Positions 23,717-36,469 of a stretch of DNA of 64,000 bases are shown here, piece by piece; position 1 is the first letter of the stretch, and each line of letters opens with the position of its first letter. Under the pieces are notes generated by a model that made no database searches, was not told the DNA's origin, and worked only from the letters and a program-made list of their open reading frames with translations. Made by a program: the position numbers and the translations under genes. This DNA is from Castor canadensis (taxonomy: Eukaryota > Chordata > Mammalia > Rodentia > Castoridae): assembly GCF_047511655.1 (NCBI RefSeq), contig NC_133389.1, positions 42,566,295-42,630,294 of the forward strand, written 5' to 3'.

Positions 23717-23815
23717 GATTGGACATAGTAGTGCATGTCTATAATCCCAGCACTCATTGTGAGTTTGAGGGCAGCCTCGGCTATATAGTAAGACCTTATT
23801 GCAAAAAATAAAATA
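23717..23815 (+). mobile_element. B1-like SINE
   Basis: ATAGTAGTGCATGTCTATAA and GGCTATATAGTAAGACC. Confidence 0.8.
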
Positions 23816-23897
23816 AAGCCAGTGGAAAAATGATGTGTAATCAATAGATGACATTGGAACCACTAGGTGCATACTTGTTTTTAAAAAGTTAAGGCCA

Positions 23898-24190
23898 AAG
23901 ATCAGATGTAGCAGCTCACACCTGTAATCTCAGTTGCTTGGGCAGATATCGGGGATCAGAGTTCCAGGCCAGCTCAGGCAAAAAGTTAGCAAGACTCCGC
24001 CTCAACCAATAAGCTAGGCATGTGACCCAGCTATGCAGAGGCCACAGGTAGGAAGATCACTGTTTGAGGCCAGCCCCAGGCAAAAACATAAAAACCTATC
24101 TGGAAATAAGTAAAGCAAAAAAGTGGCTTAGATGGTAAAGAGCCTACCTTGAAAGCACAAAGCCCTGAGTTCAAACCCCATTACCACCAT
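23898..24190 (+). mobile_element. Composite B1/B1/ID SINE
   Basis: Two B1-like arms (GCAGCTCACACCTGTAATCT; GATCACTGTTTGAGGCCAGC) followed by an ID arm ending CCTGAGTTCAAACCCCATTA. Confidence 0.75.
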
Positions 24191-24433
24191 CAACAAAAAT
24201 AGTAAGAAGACTAGAATTTAAAGCATCATCTGGAAGTAGCTGGGCAGAGGTGAGGGAAGGAACTTAGACGCTTTAGACAGAGGTGAGGAGGGAGAGCAGT
24301 CAGGAGGCAGCTGCATAGAGACCTGCCTGCTATGCTGAACAGGCTCAGACTTGATCCTAAAGTGGATGGGAAACTGCTGAAGGTTTTAAGCAGGAAACCG
24401 TTATGGTCAACTTTTCACTCATTTATTTATTTA

Positions 24434-24540
24434 TTTAATAGACAGGGTCTCATGTCCTTGTCTGGTGTTGAACTCCTAAGCTCATATGAGCCTTCTGAGT
24501 AGCCAGAACTACAGGTACACCCTACCACCACCATCTTAGC
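24434..24540 (-). mobile_element. B1-like SINE
   Basis: GACAGGGTCTCATGTCC and CTTCTGAGTAGCCAGAACTA in reverse orientation. Confidence 0.7.
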
Positions 24541-24789
24541 TTTTTATTTTAATAAGACTACTCTGCTGTCTGCTTAGAGGATGGATTCAAAAGTCTAAGA
24601 TTAGAAGCAGAGTGGCCATTTAGGATATATTTATATAAGGTGAAGTTTCCACAAACATTTAGGAATAGAAGCCAGTTTATAAAAGTTTAGGGGAGAAATA
24701 CAATAGCCGCTGTGCCCTTTATTCTTGGTAGATACGCTTCAGGACCTGGTTCTCCTACTTGGTAATTCCAACTGAGCTCTACCCATGAG

Positions 24790-25245
24790 ACACAGAGTAA
24801 TGTCAGTTCCTTTGGATAAATACCCAGTAGTGGGATTACTGGGTCATATGCCAGTTCTATTTCTTGTCTTTTGAGGAACCTCCATAATCTTTTTCGTAGT
24901 GGTTGTACTAATTTACATTCCCACCAACAGTGTGTCAGAGTCCCCTTTCTCTGCATCCTTACCAGCATTTGTTTTTGTTTTCTTTTGTCTTTGATAATAG
25001 TCATTCTAATAGCTGTGAGTATGTATCTCACTGTGGTTTAAATTTATATTGTCCTGATGATTAGTAGTGCATATACCTGTTAGCCATTTCTATGTCTTCT
25101 TTTGAAAAAAGTCTATTCAGATTCTTCATCCATTTTTAATCCTATTATGTGTTTTCTTGCTATTGAGTTGCTTGAGATCCTTATATATTTTTGTATTAAT
25201 CCCTTATCAGATATATGGTTTGCAAATATTTCTACAAGGGTATAG
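24790..25245 (-). mobile_element. Decayed L1, ORF2 end
   Basis: Reverse of classic L1 ORF2 sequence: GGATAAATACCCAGTAGTGG, ACATTCCCACCAACAGTGTG and CATCCTTACCAGCATTTGTT. Confidence 0.9.
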
Positions 25246-25289
25246 GTTGTTAACAACAGTCCTAGCCTCTAAGATCCACTGCCAAAATG

Positions 25290-25393
25290 GAAGGCTATCA
25301 CCAGTATGGTGGTGCAAAGCATGCTGTAATCCTAGCACAAGTTCAAGGTCAATTTGAGCTACAAAGTGAGACTGTCAAAAAAAAAAAAAAAGG
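25290..25393 (+). mobile_element. B1-like SINE, shortened
   Basis: CACCAGTATGGTGGTGCAAA and an A tail, with an internal deletion. Confidence 0.7.
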
Positions 25394-26695
25394 ATGGCTG
25401 TCATGGAAACAAGTTAATTATATTACATGGCTATAAGGGAACGTAGCTAATGTGCTTTGGGAATCAAATATCCACAGAAAAGAGCTTCTCCAAGAAAATC
25501 CCTTGTAACTTTTTAAATTGTTCCATAAAGAGGATACTTTGCAATCTCTTTCTTGCTCATCCATGGTGCTGACTTTGACATTGTGCTATATTTCCTCAAT
25601 TTTGAAACTTCTATTGTTGCTGATTACCCTGGAACTGATTTCTCTCCCTGATTCTGTTGCATTCAGCCATATGGAAGTTCACTTCTGAGTACTTCTAATC
25701 TCTTACTTCTACATATATGGGGTAAAAGCATCAACCTAGTAAGATGTGTTGAGAGAAATAAGTTAACATATATAAACACATAGGAGGGTGGTAACAAATG
25801 TTAACACAAGATGTTGCCATATGATAGTCTGGGAGGCCTAATCTGTCCTCATGGTTTTAATGACCTCCTATCACCAACCTTCAGATTCCAAATCCAGGTC
25901 TCAAAATCAGTAGGTCTAGAACTCAGCTCATTTTGTTCTTCTCAGGGAGAATCTGTCTCCTGCAAGAGTCTCTCAGCTAATAGCTCCTCTTCTACTTGAG
26001 ATACCAACAGGAAACGTTCAGTATTCTGGATTTCCTCCTCTCCCTCACACTCATAACTTAAGCCATATCAAATATGGCTTGTTTTTTGTCTACAACATTT
26101 TGGAAACCCGTTCTCTCTTCTGGACTCATCATCCCTACCATTCTACCCAGTCAGACTTAGCATCTTTTCTTCTGGACTTTGGCCTCCTAACTTGCCCCTT
26201 CTGTCAAGGGGGCTCCCTCTTCCACACATACAGAGTGATCAGTCCAAAATGCAGGGTCACTTTTTGAATTAAGCTGTTCGCTGTTCACCTTGAAGGTATG
26301 AGATTAAACCCAATCTATGCATCGTAGCACTTGAGGCCTTCCATGCTCTGTTTGACTCTTTAGTTAGATCTCCTGCCCCTTCTAGCAGTGCACTCTATAT
26401 GCCGATTTTGCCAAGCATTTGTGGCTTCCCTGCACAACTGTCCCCAAAACAACATCCCTTAAACTCTTTAGTAGCTCCATACCAATGTCTAATGCTTAGA
26501 TACCACCTCCTCCAGGCAACACTGCTTGACTTTCACCTTGAGCCAAGTGCCCTTATTCGGGGCTCTCAAAATACCACCAAACACCCAGCATGTGAAATTA
26601 CTTAATGATTGCATTGACATTACATTAGATGAATTACATCTGATTAATTAAACTACATTAGATGAAGTCCTTTCTAGTGCTATAATACTATGGCA
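25394..26695. other. Intergenic sequence, no repeat or gene recognised
   Basis: Moderately GC sequence around 25800-26600 has short open frames on the plus strand without recognisable similarity. It may contain an old repeat I cannot name. Confidence 0.4.
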
Positions 26696-26699
26696 GGTA

Positions 26700-27400
26700 T
26701 TTTTTTCTGCTAATGGTTCTATCGAGATATAATTTGTATACCATGTAATTCATTTTTTGAAGTATGCAATGTATAAGAATTTTTTGTATATTCATAGAGT
26801 TTTGTGACCATCAATGCAGTCAGTTTTAGAATATTTCACACACACACCCCAAAAAACCTGTAACATTTAGCTATCACCTTACATTTCTTCACAACCTCCC
26901 TAGTCCTATGCAACCCAAATCTACTGTCTGTCTCAATGGATTTGCCTATTGTGGACAATTCATGTAAATGGGATTGTAGCTGGAAGAGAGGCTCAAATAG
27001 TTAGAGCGTCTGCCTAGCAAGCACAAGGCCCTCTGCTCCACTCCCAGTTTCTGTCTAAATAAATAAACGAATTAAATTGAATTTCACAATTGTACAATAT
27101 GTGGTCTTTTATTTCAATTAGCAGAATGTTTTCAAGATCCATCCATGTTATAGCATATCTCAATAGTTCATTTCTGTTTATTCCCAAGTAATATCCCATT
27201 ATGCAGGTATGCCACATTTGATTTATCCATTTATCAGTTGGTGGAAATTTGGGTTGTATCCAATTTGAGACTGTTATGCTGCTATGAATATTTTGTATAA
27301 GTGTTTCTGTGGCTGGGTGTTTTCATTTCTCTTGGGTATACACCTAGGAGTAGAATTGCTGGGTCATATGATAACTTTATGGCTAGCCTTTTGAGGAGTG
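26700..27400 (-). mobile_element. Decayed L1M, 3' region
   Basis: Reverse L1 sequence with TTCAAGATCCATCCATGTTA and TTCTCTTGGGTATACACCTA, interrupted by an ID SINE. Confidence 0.85.
26974..27056 (+). mobile_element. ID-like SINE inside the L1M
   Basis: AGCTGGAAGAGAGGCTCAAA and GTCTGCCTAGCAAGCACAAG. Confidence 0.8.
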
Positions 27401-27483
27401 ACCAGAATATAACTAGTATTGCGCCAATGAAACTGTGTTTTTTTGTTTGGGGTTTTATTCTACCAGTCCTACCCAAGTGAAAC

Positions 27484-27770
27484 TAATGCAGACTAGAATT
27501 AGGGAGAGTTTGGGACTCATAAAAATATACGACAATATTTTATGTGTATGTATGTAGGTTGCCCACACCTGACCCAGAGACAGCTTGGACTGCCTGCACC
27601 TGGGCTGTACCCTGGGCTGCCTTGCCTCCTCCCCACTCATTGATTGTTGGATGGGAATCACCTGGCTCCTGCCTTCCCCTAGGTTAAATAACATAGGTTT
27701 TTAAAGCACCTGCAGAAGAGTAGCACAGGCTCTGCTTCAGGGTTTCCACTTGTATTTCTCTTCCCTTTTT
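27484..27770 (+). mobile_element. 5' LTR of a decayed retrovirus-like element (partial)
   Basis: Closely similar to 33305-33663 over about 270 bases, e.g. GGTTTTTAAAGCACCTG and GGACTCATAAAAA. Its end, including the AATAAA, is missing. The opening TG has become TA. Confidence 0.75.
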
Positions 27771-27789
27771 TTTGTAAATGTTATCAGGA

Positions 27790-27963
27790 ACAACACAATA
27801 TTTTATTTTTTTTCTTTTGTTCATATGTGCATACAATGTTTGGGTCATTTCTCCCCCCTTCCCCCTGCCCCCTCACTTGCCCCTCCCTTACCCCTTGCTA
27901 CGGCAGAAACTATTTTGCCCTTATCTCTAATATTGTTGAAGAGGGAGTATAAGCAATAATTGG
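27790..27963 (-). mobile_element. Young L1 3' end
   Basis: Reverse L1 tail and G-rich 3' UTR: TTCATATGTGCATACAATG and CAGAAACTATTTTGCCCTTA. It stops abruptly at the GC-rich block. Confidence 0.9.
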
Positions 27964-28713
27964 TCTTCCTCCTTTTTGACCACCCCGCCCAAGCACCCAC
28001 AGTGGCCAGGGGAGGGTGATCAGTGCTGCCCCAGGGCACTGGATAACGCTAGCCATTGTGGCCATCACCCCAGGCTCTTGGGCTGAACCCCTCTTGGCCT
28101 GACCCAGCTGGCCCCAGGCCTTAACCTGCCTCCTGGGGGACCGGAGACATGCCCACTGGCCAGGCACAGGAGAGACACAAGTCTCCATGGGCACCACGCC
28201 CCAGTGACCCAGGTCTCTAGCCCCACCTCTCAGTGCGGGCTTGGGGAACCACATCTGCTGTCAGGAACGGAGTGTGCACCGCCTGCAGCCCATGGGGGTC
28301 CCATATAGCTGGCAGGAGGAGGAGGGAGCAGCCCAGACAAAAAGCAGGGCCAGCACCTGCCTGGCCCTGCTCCACCACCACCACCAGCACCAGCGCCAGC
28401 GCCTGGGAAACTAAAGGTGTTTCTGGCACCATAGCCTTGGGCCTCAGGCCAGACCCCTCCTTCCTGGGGCTGCTAGGTATCAGCCTCCTTCTTCCTCTCC
28501 CTCCCCTGGCCCGCTGTCTCGCCAGCCTCCTGCCAGGCCTCTGTTTGCCCTGGACACCCAGTCCCAACTCTCGCCCGTGCTCTTTGTCCTCCTGGCCTGC
28601 AGGGGTCACAATCCGCTGCCCAGGGCCCACCAGTAAATGACCCGCACCCTTCACTGATGGGATTAATGGCCCACCAGTAAATGACCCGCACCCTTCACTG
28701 ATGGGATTAATGG
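27964..28713. other. GC-rich block of unknown origin
   Basis: About 750 bases, strongly GC-rich amid AT-rich DNA, with a short CCA repeat near 28374-28400 and only scattered CpG. Overlapping open frames occur on both strands (about 135-145 codons). They look like the result of few stop codons in GC-rich sequence and carry no recognisable domain. It lies between an L1 copy and the interior of the LTR element. Confidence 0.6.
28624..28713. repeat. 44-base tandem duplication
   Basis: Two adjacent copies, apparently identical, beginning GGCCCACCAGTAAATGACCC and ending GATGGGATTAATG, with period 44. Confidence 0.92.
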
Positions 28714-28770
28714 GATTGTTTATCAGATTCTAAAGATAGTTTCTAAGTCTCTTTTCTTTAGGGAAGCCAA

Positions 28771-28850
28771 CAAGGACTCACAGAATGGCTCAAGTAATAG
28801 AACATCTGCCTAGCAAGTGGGCGGGCCATGAGTTCAAATCCTACCTTAGT
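28771..28850 (+). mobile_element. ID-like SINE
   Basis: CACAGAATGGCTCAAGTAAT and TCTGCCTAGCAAGTGGG. Confidence 0.82.
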
Positions 28851-29958
28851 TTGTTTCAATTATTTAGTCTCTTCATTAGGATGACAGTTGGGCTACCATT
28901 CAGAATCAGCATTCCACTCAGGGGCCCCAGGAAGGGATAGAGAGGTAGGCTCTTAGGAGAATGGTTGACTGGAAGCCAGGGGCCTCTGCTACTCATTCAC
29001 TCCAGAGACATCCGACAGAACCAAGTAGAAAGGGACGCCTCAGAATCCAGGATGTTTTCCCTCTCTCTCAAAGGGCAAAATTCCCTCTTCCCTTTCCCTC
29101 TCCACCAGCCAGCATAGAGGAGCCCAACGTATGCACTTGGCTGTATCCTTAAATACTGGGAGTACTTTGATCCTGCCACTCGAAAAAAGATGACGAACTC
29201 ATAGGTCTCTTGAGGGAGATGTCTTTTACTCCTATAACTGATTGCTATTTTGAGCCTGTATATTGCATGAAACATGTCTTTGTGTTCCATTTGAGAGACC
29301 CTTTGGAGAGAGCATACGGTCACAGGAAAAGCTGCCCCCATGATAAAGCCACCACGTGTCCAGCACCATCTTGCCACTCCTTAGGGACAGGAAACTCATG
29401 GGTGACGCCATCTTGCCATCCTCTAGAAAAATAACTAACTTGTGGTTAAAATTCTCTAAATTAATATAGTTTAAATTCACTTTAATCTAGTAAGGATTGG
29501 ACAAAGAATAGAGTATTTGTGTTAAAGATCTGTTATAAACTACTTAAGAATCTAGCTGATTAATCTAGCTGGTTACTAAAAATAATGACAAAGAAATCAT
29601 TTGCTTAAGAGTTCACTCTGAATTAATGTCATTGTTTTGTGAGCCCTTGTGTGTGTTTTCTGTGTATGTCTTTGTCTCCTACCAATTGTGGCCCCTGAAT
29701 TTTTACTTTTTTGAGCTCATACACCCATGCTTAAATTGACAGTTTTGACACACCTAAGTCAAAACATTGGTGTGTGTTTAGATGTCTTTAAGATAGTTCT
29801 TAAACTACTTTTATGAAGTTAATGCGTAAAACTGTCTCAAAAGTTATCGAAAGTTCTAATCCCAACCAGACGTAAATATCATCTGCCTTAGGACTAAAGA
29901 AAATTTATGGACAATAATCTGTTTCATTCTATAGTGCTTGTAATTTACATTTAACTCT

Positions 29959-30135
29959 TTTTTTTTATGGTACCAGGGTTTGAACTCAGGACCTGCACCT
30001 TGAGCCACTCCACCAGCCCTTTTTTGTATTAGGTATTTTTGAGATAGGGTCTCGAGGAATTAATTGCCTGGGACTGGCTTCGAACCTCAATCCCCCTGAT
30101 CGCTGCCTCCTGAGTAGCTAGGATTACAGGTGTGA
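29959..30135 (-). mobile_element. Dimeric SINE
   Basis: Reverse ID arm (CAGGGTTTGAACTCAGGACC) and B1-like arm (CTGCCTCCTGAGTAGCTAGG). Confidence 0.88.
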
Positions 30136-31738
30136 CATTTAACTCTTTTATAATTAGGTTTATTAACCCATGTGTTCTTGTAGATTGCTATTATAAAAAA
30201 ATAGTTTACTTTTCTTCCTGAGTCTTCTTTTAAGGTATAAGGTTGCTAAGAGTTTTATTAAAAACAGTGTTATCTCAATTTGGGTTTTTACAAAGGTTGT
30301 TCCAAGATACAAATTAAGGTCTTAAAGCTTGTAAGTTTATATGTGTGTGATTGAGTTGGCTATAGTTTAAAGTTTGCCTAAGAATTTTCTGAGATCAAAA
30401 TTTAACGTAGTGATCTATGTTTAAAAATGGGTTTCTGTTTTATCACAGTAACTGTCAGGGATTTTTGGTGCTATAGCCTAATACAAAATTTTGCCAAAAC
30501 CAAAAAAAAGTTCACCCACCAGATGGAATGATGAAACCTTACATCTTTATTGGGGTTTACTAAAAGGTGATCAATCCTAAAATACTGGGTTGTGCATGTC
30601 GTTAGCTCTGTGACTGAGCCTGTTATTCTTGGGCTCTAGGGCCCGTATGCAGGTCAACAACAACCCTGCCGCCCAAGCTATTCTGTTAGTTAACATCAAG
30701 TCTGGGATGTGATTTCTTATTATTATCCAAGCCATGACTCTCGGCCATTGGGTTTCCTAACTTTATGCTTACTCCCTTATCTCTGTTTCTGTATCTAATC
30801 ATTTGGGACACTAATCTTGTTGGTTTATTATTATCTTTTTAGAAAATGTACTGTTCCACCATCATTCTCAGTTTATAAGCTGACTACAACTCTATGGCCT
30901 GATATGTACCCATGCTGCTGACTCCTTCCTCACAGCCATAAAATCCTGAGCTTTCTGCCCATATCTTCTCACTGCAACAAGCAAAGGACACAGGTCTTAA
31001 GGATAACTGACCACAGACTATGGGTTTGTATCAGCCGAACTTACCTTGGTATGATTAGGATTTGGTAGATAATTCTGTACTGGTTACAAAGTTCATATTA
31101 AGATGTTTCCTTTTAACACTAAACAGATTCTCTTCCTTTATATTATTGTCTTTTCATTTACATGTTATTTTTGTTATCTGTCTCTTTGCCCAGTGTATAA
31201 TAGTTCTGATATTTTAGTGTTTATTGATAAACATATCTTAAATGTTTTTTTAAATCCCATCAAACTCAATGAGTAAGTTCTCTTAACCCACTTAAAAGTA
31301 TTTACTATTCTTAAATTAGTCTCTTGCCAGATGCAAAAACCCTAAGGTATTTTTCTGGTAACACTGAGGAAACTGAATTTAAATTAAGTAAAGTTTCCTT
31401 TAAAAGGTTCAAATATTGCTAGTGCCTTGCACATGTATGTAAATATTATAAAATCATTTACAGAATTAAGAGTGTGTACATGTAAACAACTATTGCTCTT
31501 TAAGGTGCATTCTATCTAATAAGGTTTTTTGACATTTCTGCTCTTTACGACAAATGCTAGAAGTTCTGCCATTTAGGCCTGACATCTGTTTGTAAAATAA
31601 ACAATGGTTTATCTGACATTGGCTAGATAAACATTGTTTTATATATATATATAATATGAAATTGAACATTTAAAAAGGGACTATTTGGGATTACTAATAC
31701 TGCCTTCCCCTAACCATTAAAAAGTTTAGGGTTTTTAA

Positions 31739-31768
31739 TTGTCAGTACTGTACTGACAGTACTGACAA
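31739..31768. repeat. Nested short inverted repeats
   Basis: TTGTCAGTA and TACTGACAA form 9-base arms. Inside, GTCAGTAC-T-GTACTGAC is a second palindrome sharing the left arm. Confidence 0.7.
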
Positions 31769-33304
31769 CCACTATCTTGTTACTTTACCTAACCAAATTT
31801 CAAGGTTTAAACTGTGATGCTGCTGCTGGCTCCTTCATATGTTCTTCATTTATGTGTTCATTTATGTTCTTCAAATATATAAGCCTTATAAAATAGTTAT
31901 AAAAAAGACACTGTACAAAACTGGTATCTTAACTTTTACAAGTTTGTGCATATGTTCCCAGTCATAATAAGAAGTTTAGTAATACTACATACAATTAGAA
32001 GGAATTAGACTGTTATGTTAATTGCTAAACCGTTAACCGTGATTACTTTAAGTTTTGTCATTACAGTTAGGATCCTTCTGAAACATTTACAGACAAGCCT
32101 ATGGAAAACGACTCTGACAAGTGATTATCTGTCAACCAGGACAGACATTCTTAAGTATTGGGGTCATTTTGTATATTCCTTGTAAGACTTTATAACTGTT
32201 GTCTGCTGACACTTTATAACAATTTAAAGGTGTCACTACATCCTCTGTGGGACAATTAGATTTAATTAAGCCCAGACTGAGGGCCATTTTTTAATAAATC
32301 TGTTTGTTGCTTAATTTGGCCAAAAGGATCACATTGGCACTGACTTCTGATCTGTTTGATGTGTTACTTCCCCTCCTCCATGGGACAAATCTGACTTTCT
32401 GGGAGAAGTTATGACTTTCCGAGAGAAGCTACTCCTGGCTCCAAGGAACAAAACTGGCAAATTGGCAAAATCTTCAGAGGCAACTGTTCAGAGAAATAGT
32501 ACAGAGGACTACAGTTCAAAAGGACTACACAAATTAGAGGACTTCTTCAGACCTAGAGAAAATCAATTATGCCAGACCCCTAAAAGTAACCAAAGCCGAG
32601 AGATTTTAAAAAGGGACTCTAACACATATGCTCTAATGTTTAAGCCTTCTAGGCTTCTGGCAAAAGGCAAACTCATGTCTTTAGCCAGGCCTCTGTTTAA
32701 ACAAAGGCAGTATCACTTTCAATGGTATCTAACTTCTGCTTAGGGACACTGTGAATCTTCTTTCCAGAACTGACTCATTAATGTTACCCTCTAATTGTAG
32801 ATATTGCCCCAAACAATCAGTCCTTAACTGCCCACTACAGTGGCCGTCCAAATTCAAGAGTTAAAAGTAGCTACAGGTATAGACACCTATAGAAAAAATA
32901 ACCAATAGACTCGGTTGTCACCTTTGAAAATAAAAATTTTAATTCTTTATCCTTCCTGCTACACCTGGCAGGGCCCCTTCTGTGTTCATGTTTGGGTCAT
33001 ACCTTCTAAACCAGATGTATCTCTTCCAGGATAAAAGCTTTTAGGACCCAAATCATGAGACAACAGGGTTATCGATTGCTATAGATGAATGAGATCTCCA
33101 TGAGGAACCTTAATTGTACTGGACAATAATTCAGACACATTTTGTCTAAATGAACCCCCCAGGAAAAAAATAGGAGAGACAATTTTTCTTCATATGTAGG
33201 GTCTTCTGCCCCTTGTCACCTTGGAGCAGATTCAGAAAAAGAGAACTCCAGCTCCTCAGCAACCTCAAAAAGATTTTTTGGGATCTTATCTCTCAGGGGG
33301 AAAA

Positions 33305-33663
33305 TGAGGCAGGCTAGAATTAGCAAAAGTTTGGGACTCATAAAAAATATATGACTTAATATTGAATGTGTACATAGGCTGCCCATGCCTGACCCGGATG
33401 GTTTGGACCACCCTGACCCAGCCCAGAGCCACCTATACCCCACCCTAGTCATTGATTATTGGATAGGAATCACCTGGTTCCTCCCTTCCCATAGGTTAAC
33501 ATAGGTTTTTAAAGCACCTGAAGAAAAGTAGCACATACTCTGCTTCCCAGCTTCCACCAATTGTTCCCTTCCTTAGCTTTTAATAAACTCCATTTATACC
33601 CACGTGTCCTGCTATGGATTCTTCCCAGTGAGACACAAAGAATTTGGAAGTCTGCTCATCACA
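33305..33663 (+). mobile_element. 3' LTR of the decayed retrovirus-like element
   Basis: Starts with TGAGGCAGGCTAG right after a purine tract, carries AATAAA at 33582-33587, and ends near CA at 33661-33663. The end is estimated. Its 5' partner is at 27484-27770. Confidence 0.72.
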
Positions 33664-36469
33664 GACTCCACCCCTGATGCTAACAGAACTAGGGATACCA
33701 TTTGTCTTTACTGAAGTTTTGTGCCATTGACTGAAGATCCTGAATGAAAGAACTTCTCGTTCAGGTTAGTTGACCTTTTGAAGGACAAACATTGCACACC
33801 AATGCCTGACAGACACACAAAGAGCTCCTTTCAAGGGCAGGACTCTGCCCTTGGCACTTTAAGTGAGGTTTGGAAGATGACTTCTAAATAAGATCATCAT
33901 CGTTTTCATCTTCTCTCATCTGCCCCCCAGCTACACATTAACCTTAAATTAATGCATTTGAAATATGATTTTTAATTTTATTTAGTTATTCAAAGTGTGT
34001 GATAAACTACTGGCTATAACATTCATATGTAGATGATAGCCACAGGTTGTATTTTATGGTGTTTGTTTGATTTTCTTTAACAGAATAAAATACTAAGCTT
34101 TAATTATACCCAGACCCATGTACCCTGCATATATTTCCAAAGTTTACTGTCTGCCAGGTCACTACACTGTTCAAAGACCTTCTGTTCCTCTGGGATAAAG
34201 AACAAACTGTGGGCATGGCTTCCAGGAACCCTCACAATCTGTCCAAGCCCCGTCTCTATCTTATCTTCCCCACCACACCCTCCAAGAATTTCTGTTCTGT
34301 AAACTCTGCTCAATCTCTCCTGAACACACCTTCCTGAGTCTATCTCCTGTCTCTCTGCACCAAGAATGTCTCCCTCCGGTTATGAACCGGGTATCTTTCA
34401 CCTTCCAAACTCTAGGCCAATGCCAATTCCCTTACGAAGGCTTCCTCCTGCCTCTGAGATCCTGCAGCATTTATTTTTGCCATGCATTGTTGAATATGTA
34501 TTTATGGACATAGCATCTTTATCTACTAAGTTGTAAGTTCCTTGAACATAGGCTAGTAACATGCCCTTTGCCCCTTATCCATAGTTTTTAGCCTACAGGT
34601 ACAATTTTGGTTTATTAGATACTTAACTAAAGCTGTCTTAGATAATGTATATAGGATTTACTATAAATAACTTTTCCTTTTAACTACTTCAGTAAGTCCC
34701 TACATTCACCTGGTTCTGTGCTTAGCTTTTGGACTTCTTATTGTGTGTGTTGAATTTATAATCAATCTTTAGTAAGTACTTTGGGCAAGGTACTGGAAAA
34801 ATGATCCAATCACACAGTGTGTTTGCCCTTATAAAGTTTGCTTTCTAACAATCCAGACTTTTAGGATTGTGCTATAGGAACTGGTGTTCAAATCCCCAGA
34901 AAGGACAAGCAGATGTGGCGGCAGAATGGATCAAAATTGGGAAGAGGACTCGGGGTTTCACAGACTCCGGGATATAGTAAGTTTACCTGAGAAGTGAGCG
35001 TGTAAGCCTGCTCTTTTACCTTCTGCCCCTCTGTCCCATTACACTGTGTTGAATTTTTGTTCTGCTACCAAGTTCACACTTTCCATTCTCCAGACACTTT
35101 TTCTCTATTTCCCTTCAGCTCAGTTCAGCAAACATATATTGAGCACCTACTGGGTGGAAAAGCACTGGTTCCCTGATTTTTCAGTAAATCTTATACATTG
35201 TTATAAAATGCATTATAGACTTAATTTATAAAATATGTGAATTTATATATACATGCTTTTATAAGTGGAATAGAGTAGTGATTTATAAGAGGGTAAGATT
35301 CTAAAGTGAATATGTTAGGTGAAAAACCAAGTAAAAGTAAAATTACCCTTGCTAAGTCCTTAACTAGCCTATAACAGCAGACCAGAAAGAGGTAGGAAGG
35401 GAGAGCCACCTTCATGCTTGTATGGCAGACTCACTCCTGGGTGAGTTTCTTGAGAGTAGTACCCATGAACAGTGCATTTGGTGAGATTTTGTTGTATGCA
35501 TGTTTCCGTGTGTGTGCCTGTCCTTTTTTGTGGAGAAAACAAAACTACTGTAAAGATAAACACACCAAATACTACAAAGCATAGTCTCTTTCTCCTTTTC
35601 CCATTCTAACTTTCCCTACACACCTGTTCTCTATTCACCACCCTGGCCATATTCCAAGCTGCTGGGTCTCTGAATGTTCCTTCTATAATGTCATAGTTCT
35701 AAGCTGCCACCTTGTGACTATTAAGTGTATGTGTTTTAACTGCCTGGAGTAGAAAGCTCACCCAGGAACACTTGTAATTTGAAGCCATTCCTTTTGCTTT
35801 CTGCATTTTCCCCCCTGGCATTTAGGAACAATGTATTGCTCATATGACACATAAAGAGTAGAAACGTGCTTCTCTCCCAGCTTGGGTAGTTTTCCTGTCA
35901 TAAAATAGTGAAAATGGGTTACAGTACTCTATATCCTTCAAGATAACAAGTGTCCCAAGACCCCAAAATCACTGCAGGTTTACTCTGGAGTCTGGGCATA
36001 ATTACAGTTTTGTCCCAAGTTACCTTACATTTAAAAAAAATTTTTAAAGTCTCAGGATTCCACAGGCAGTTCCAGATTCCTCTCAGATACATTTATTGAG
36101 TGCCTATTAGTCACTACCTTCAGGAACTCCCAGGCTTGTGAGAAAACATATGGGACCAGGTGACAAGTGCTGTAATGCAGGTGGGTCTTAGTACAATGAG
36201 CAACTGGCAAGAAACACACAGGTCCCTGAAGGGGTCAGTGATGTCTTCACAGAAACATCCAGGCTAGGCTTAAGCCAGAAAGTCAAGGGCCAGTGTTGGG
36301 GCTGGTTACACATTCCCAACAGAGGGAAGAGCTTACTATTTCAGTGAAAAAGAACACATACAATTCTGGGTGTGTGCCAGGTTTCACCAGCCCAAAAAGC
36401 ACTTTCGGGATCTCGTTTTTCAGAATGTTTAAAAACATTCTATATCATTAAAATCAGTTATTTGGATAG
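33664..36469. other. Intergenic sequence, no gene recognised
   Basis: About 2.8 kb with no clear SINE, L1 or exon. Open frames are under 70 codons. Confidence 0.4.

Larger units (their letters stand above)
28851..33304 (+). mobile_element. Interior of the decayed LTR element (boundaries approximate)
   Basis: About 4.4 kb between the two LTR copies. It ends at a purine tract AGGGGGAAAA (33295-33304) directly before the 3' LTR, as expected for a plus-strand primer. No intact gag, pol or env frame is seen. The frame at 32411-32743 (110 codons) has no recognised domain. A SINE dimer lies at 29959-30135. How much is truly retroviral is uncertain. Confidence 0.5.

Noticed and set aside
28217-28654. 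Overlapping open frames of about 135-145 codons on both strands in the GC-rich block
   Set aside because: No domain, no start context and low complexity. GC-rich sequence has few stop codons, so such frames arise by chance.
28997-29377. A 126-codon open frame on the minus strand
   Set aside because: No recognisable similarity, and it lies in the decayed LTR-element interval without promoter, splice or poly(A) support.
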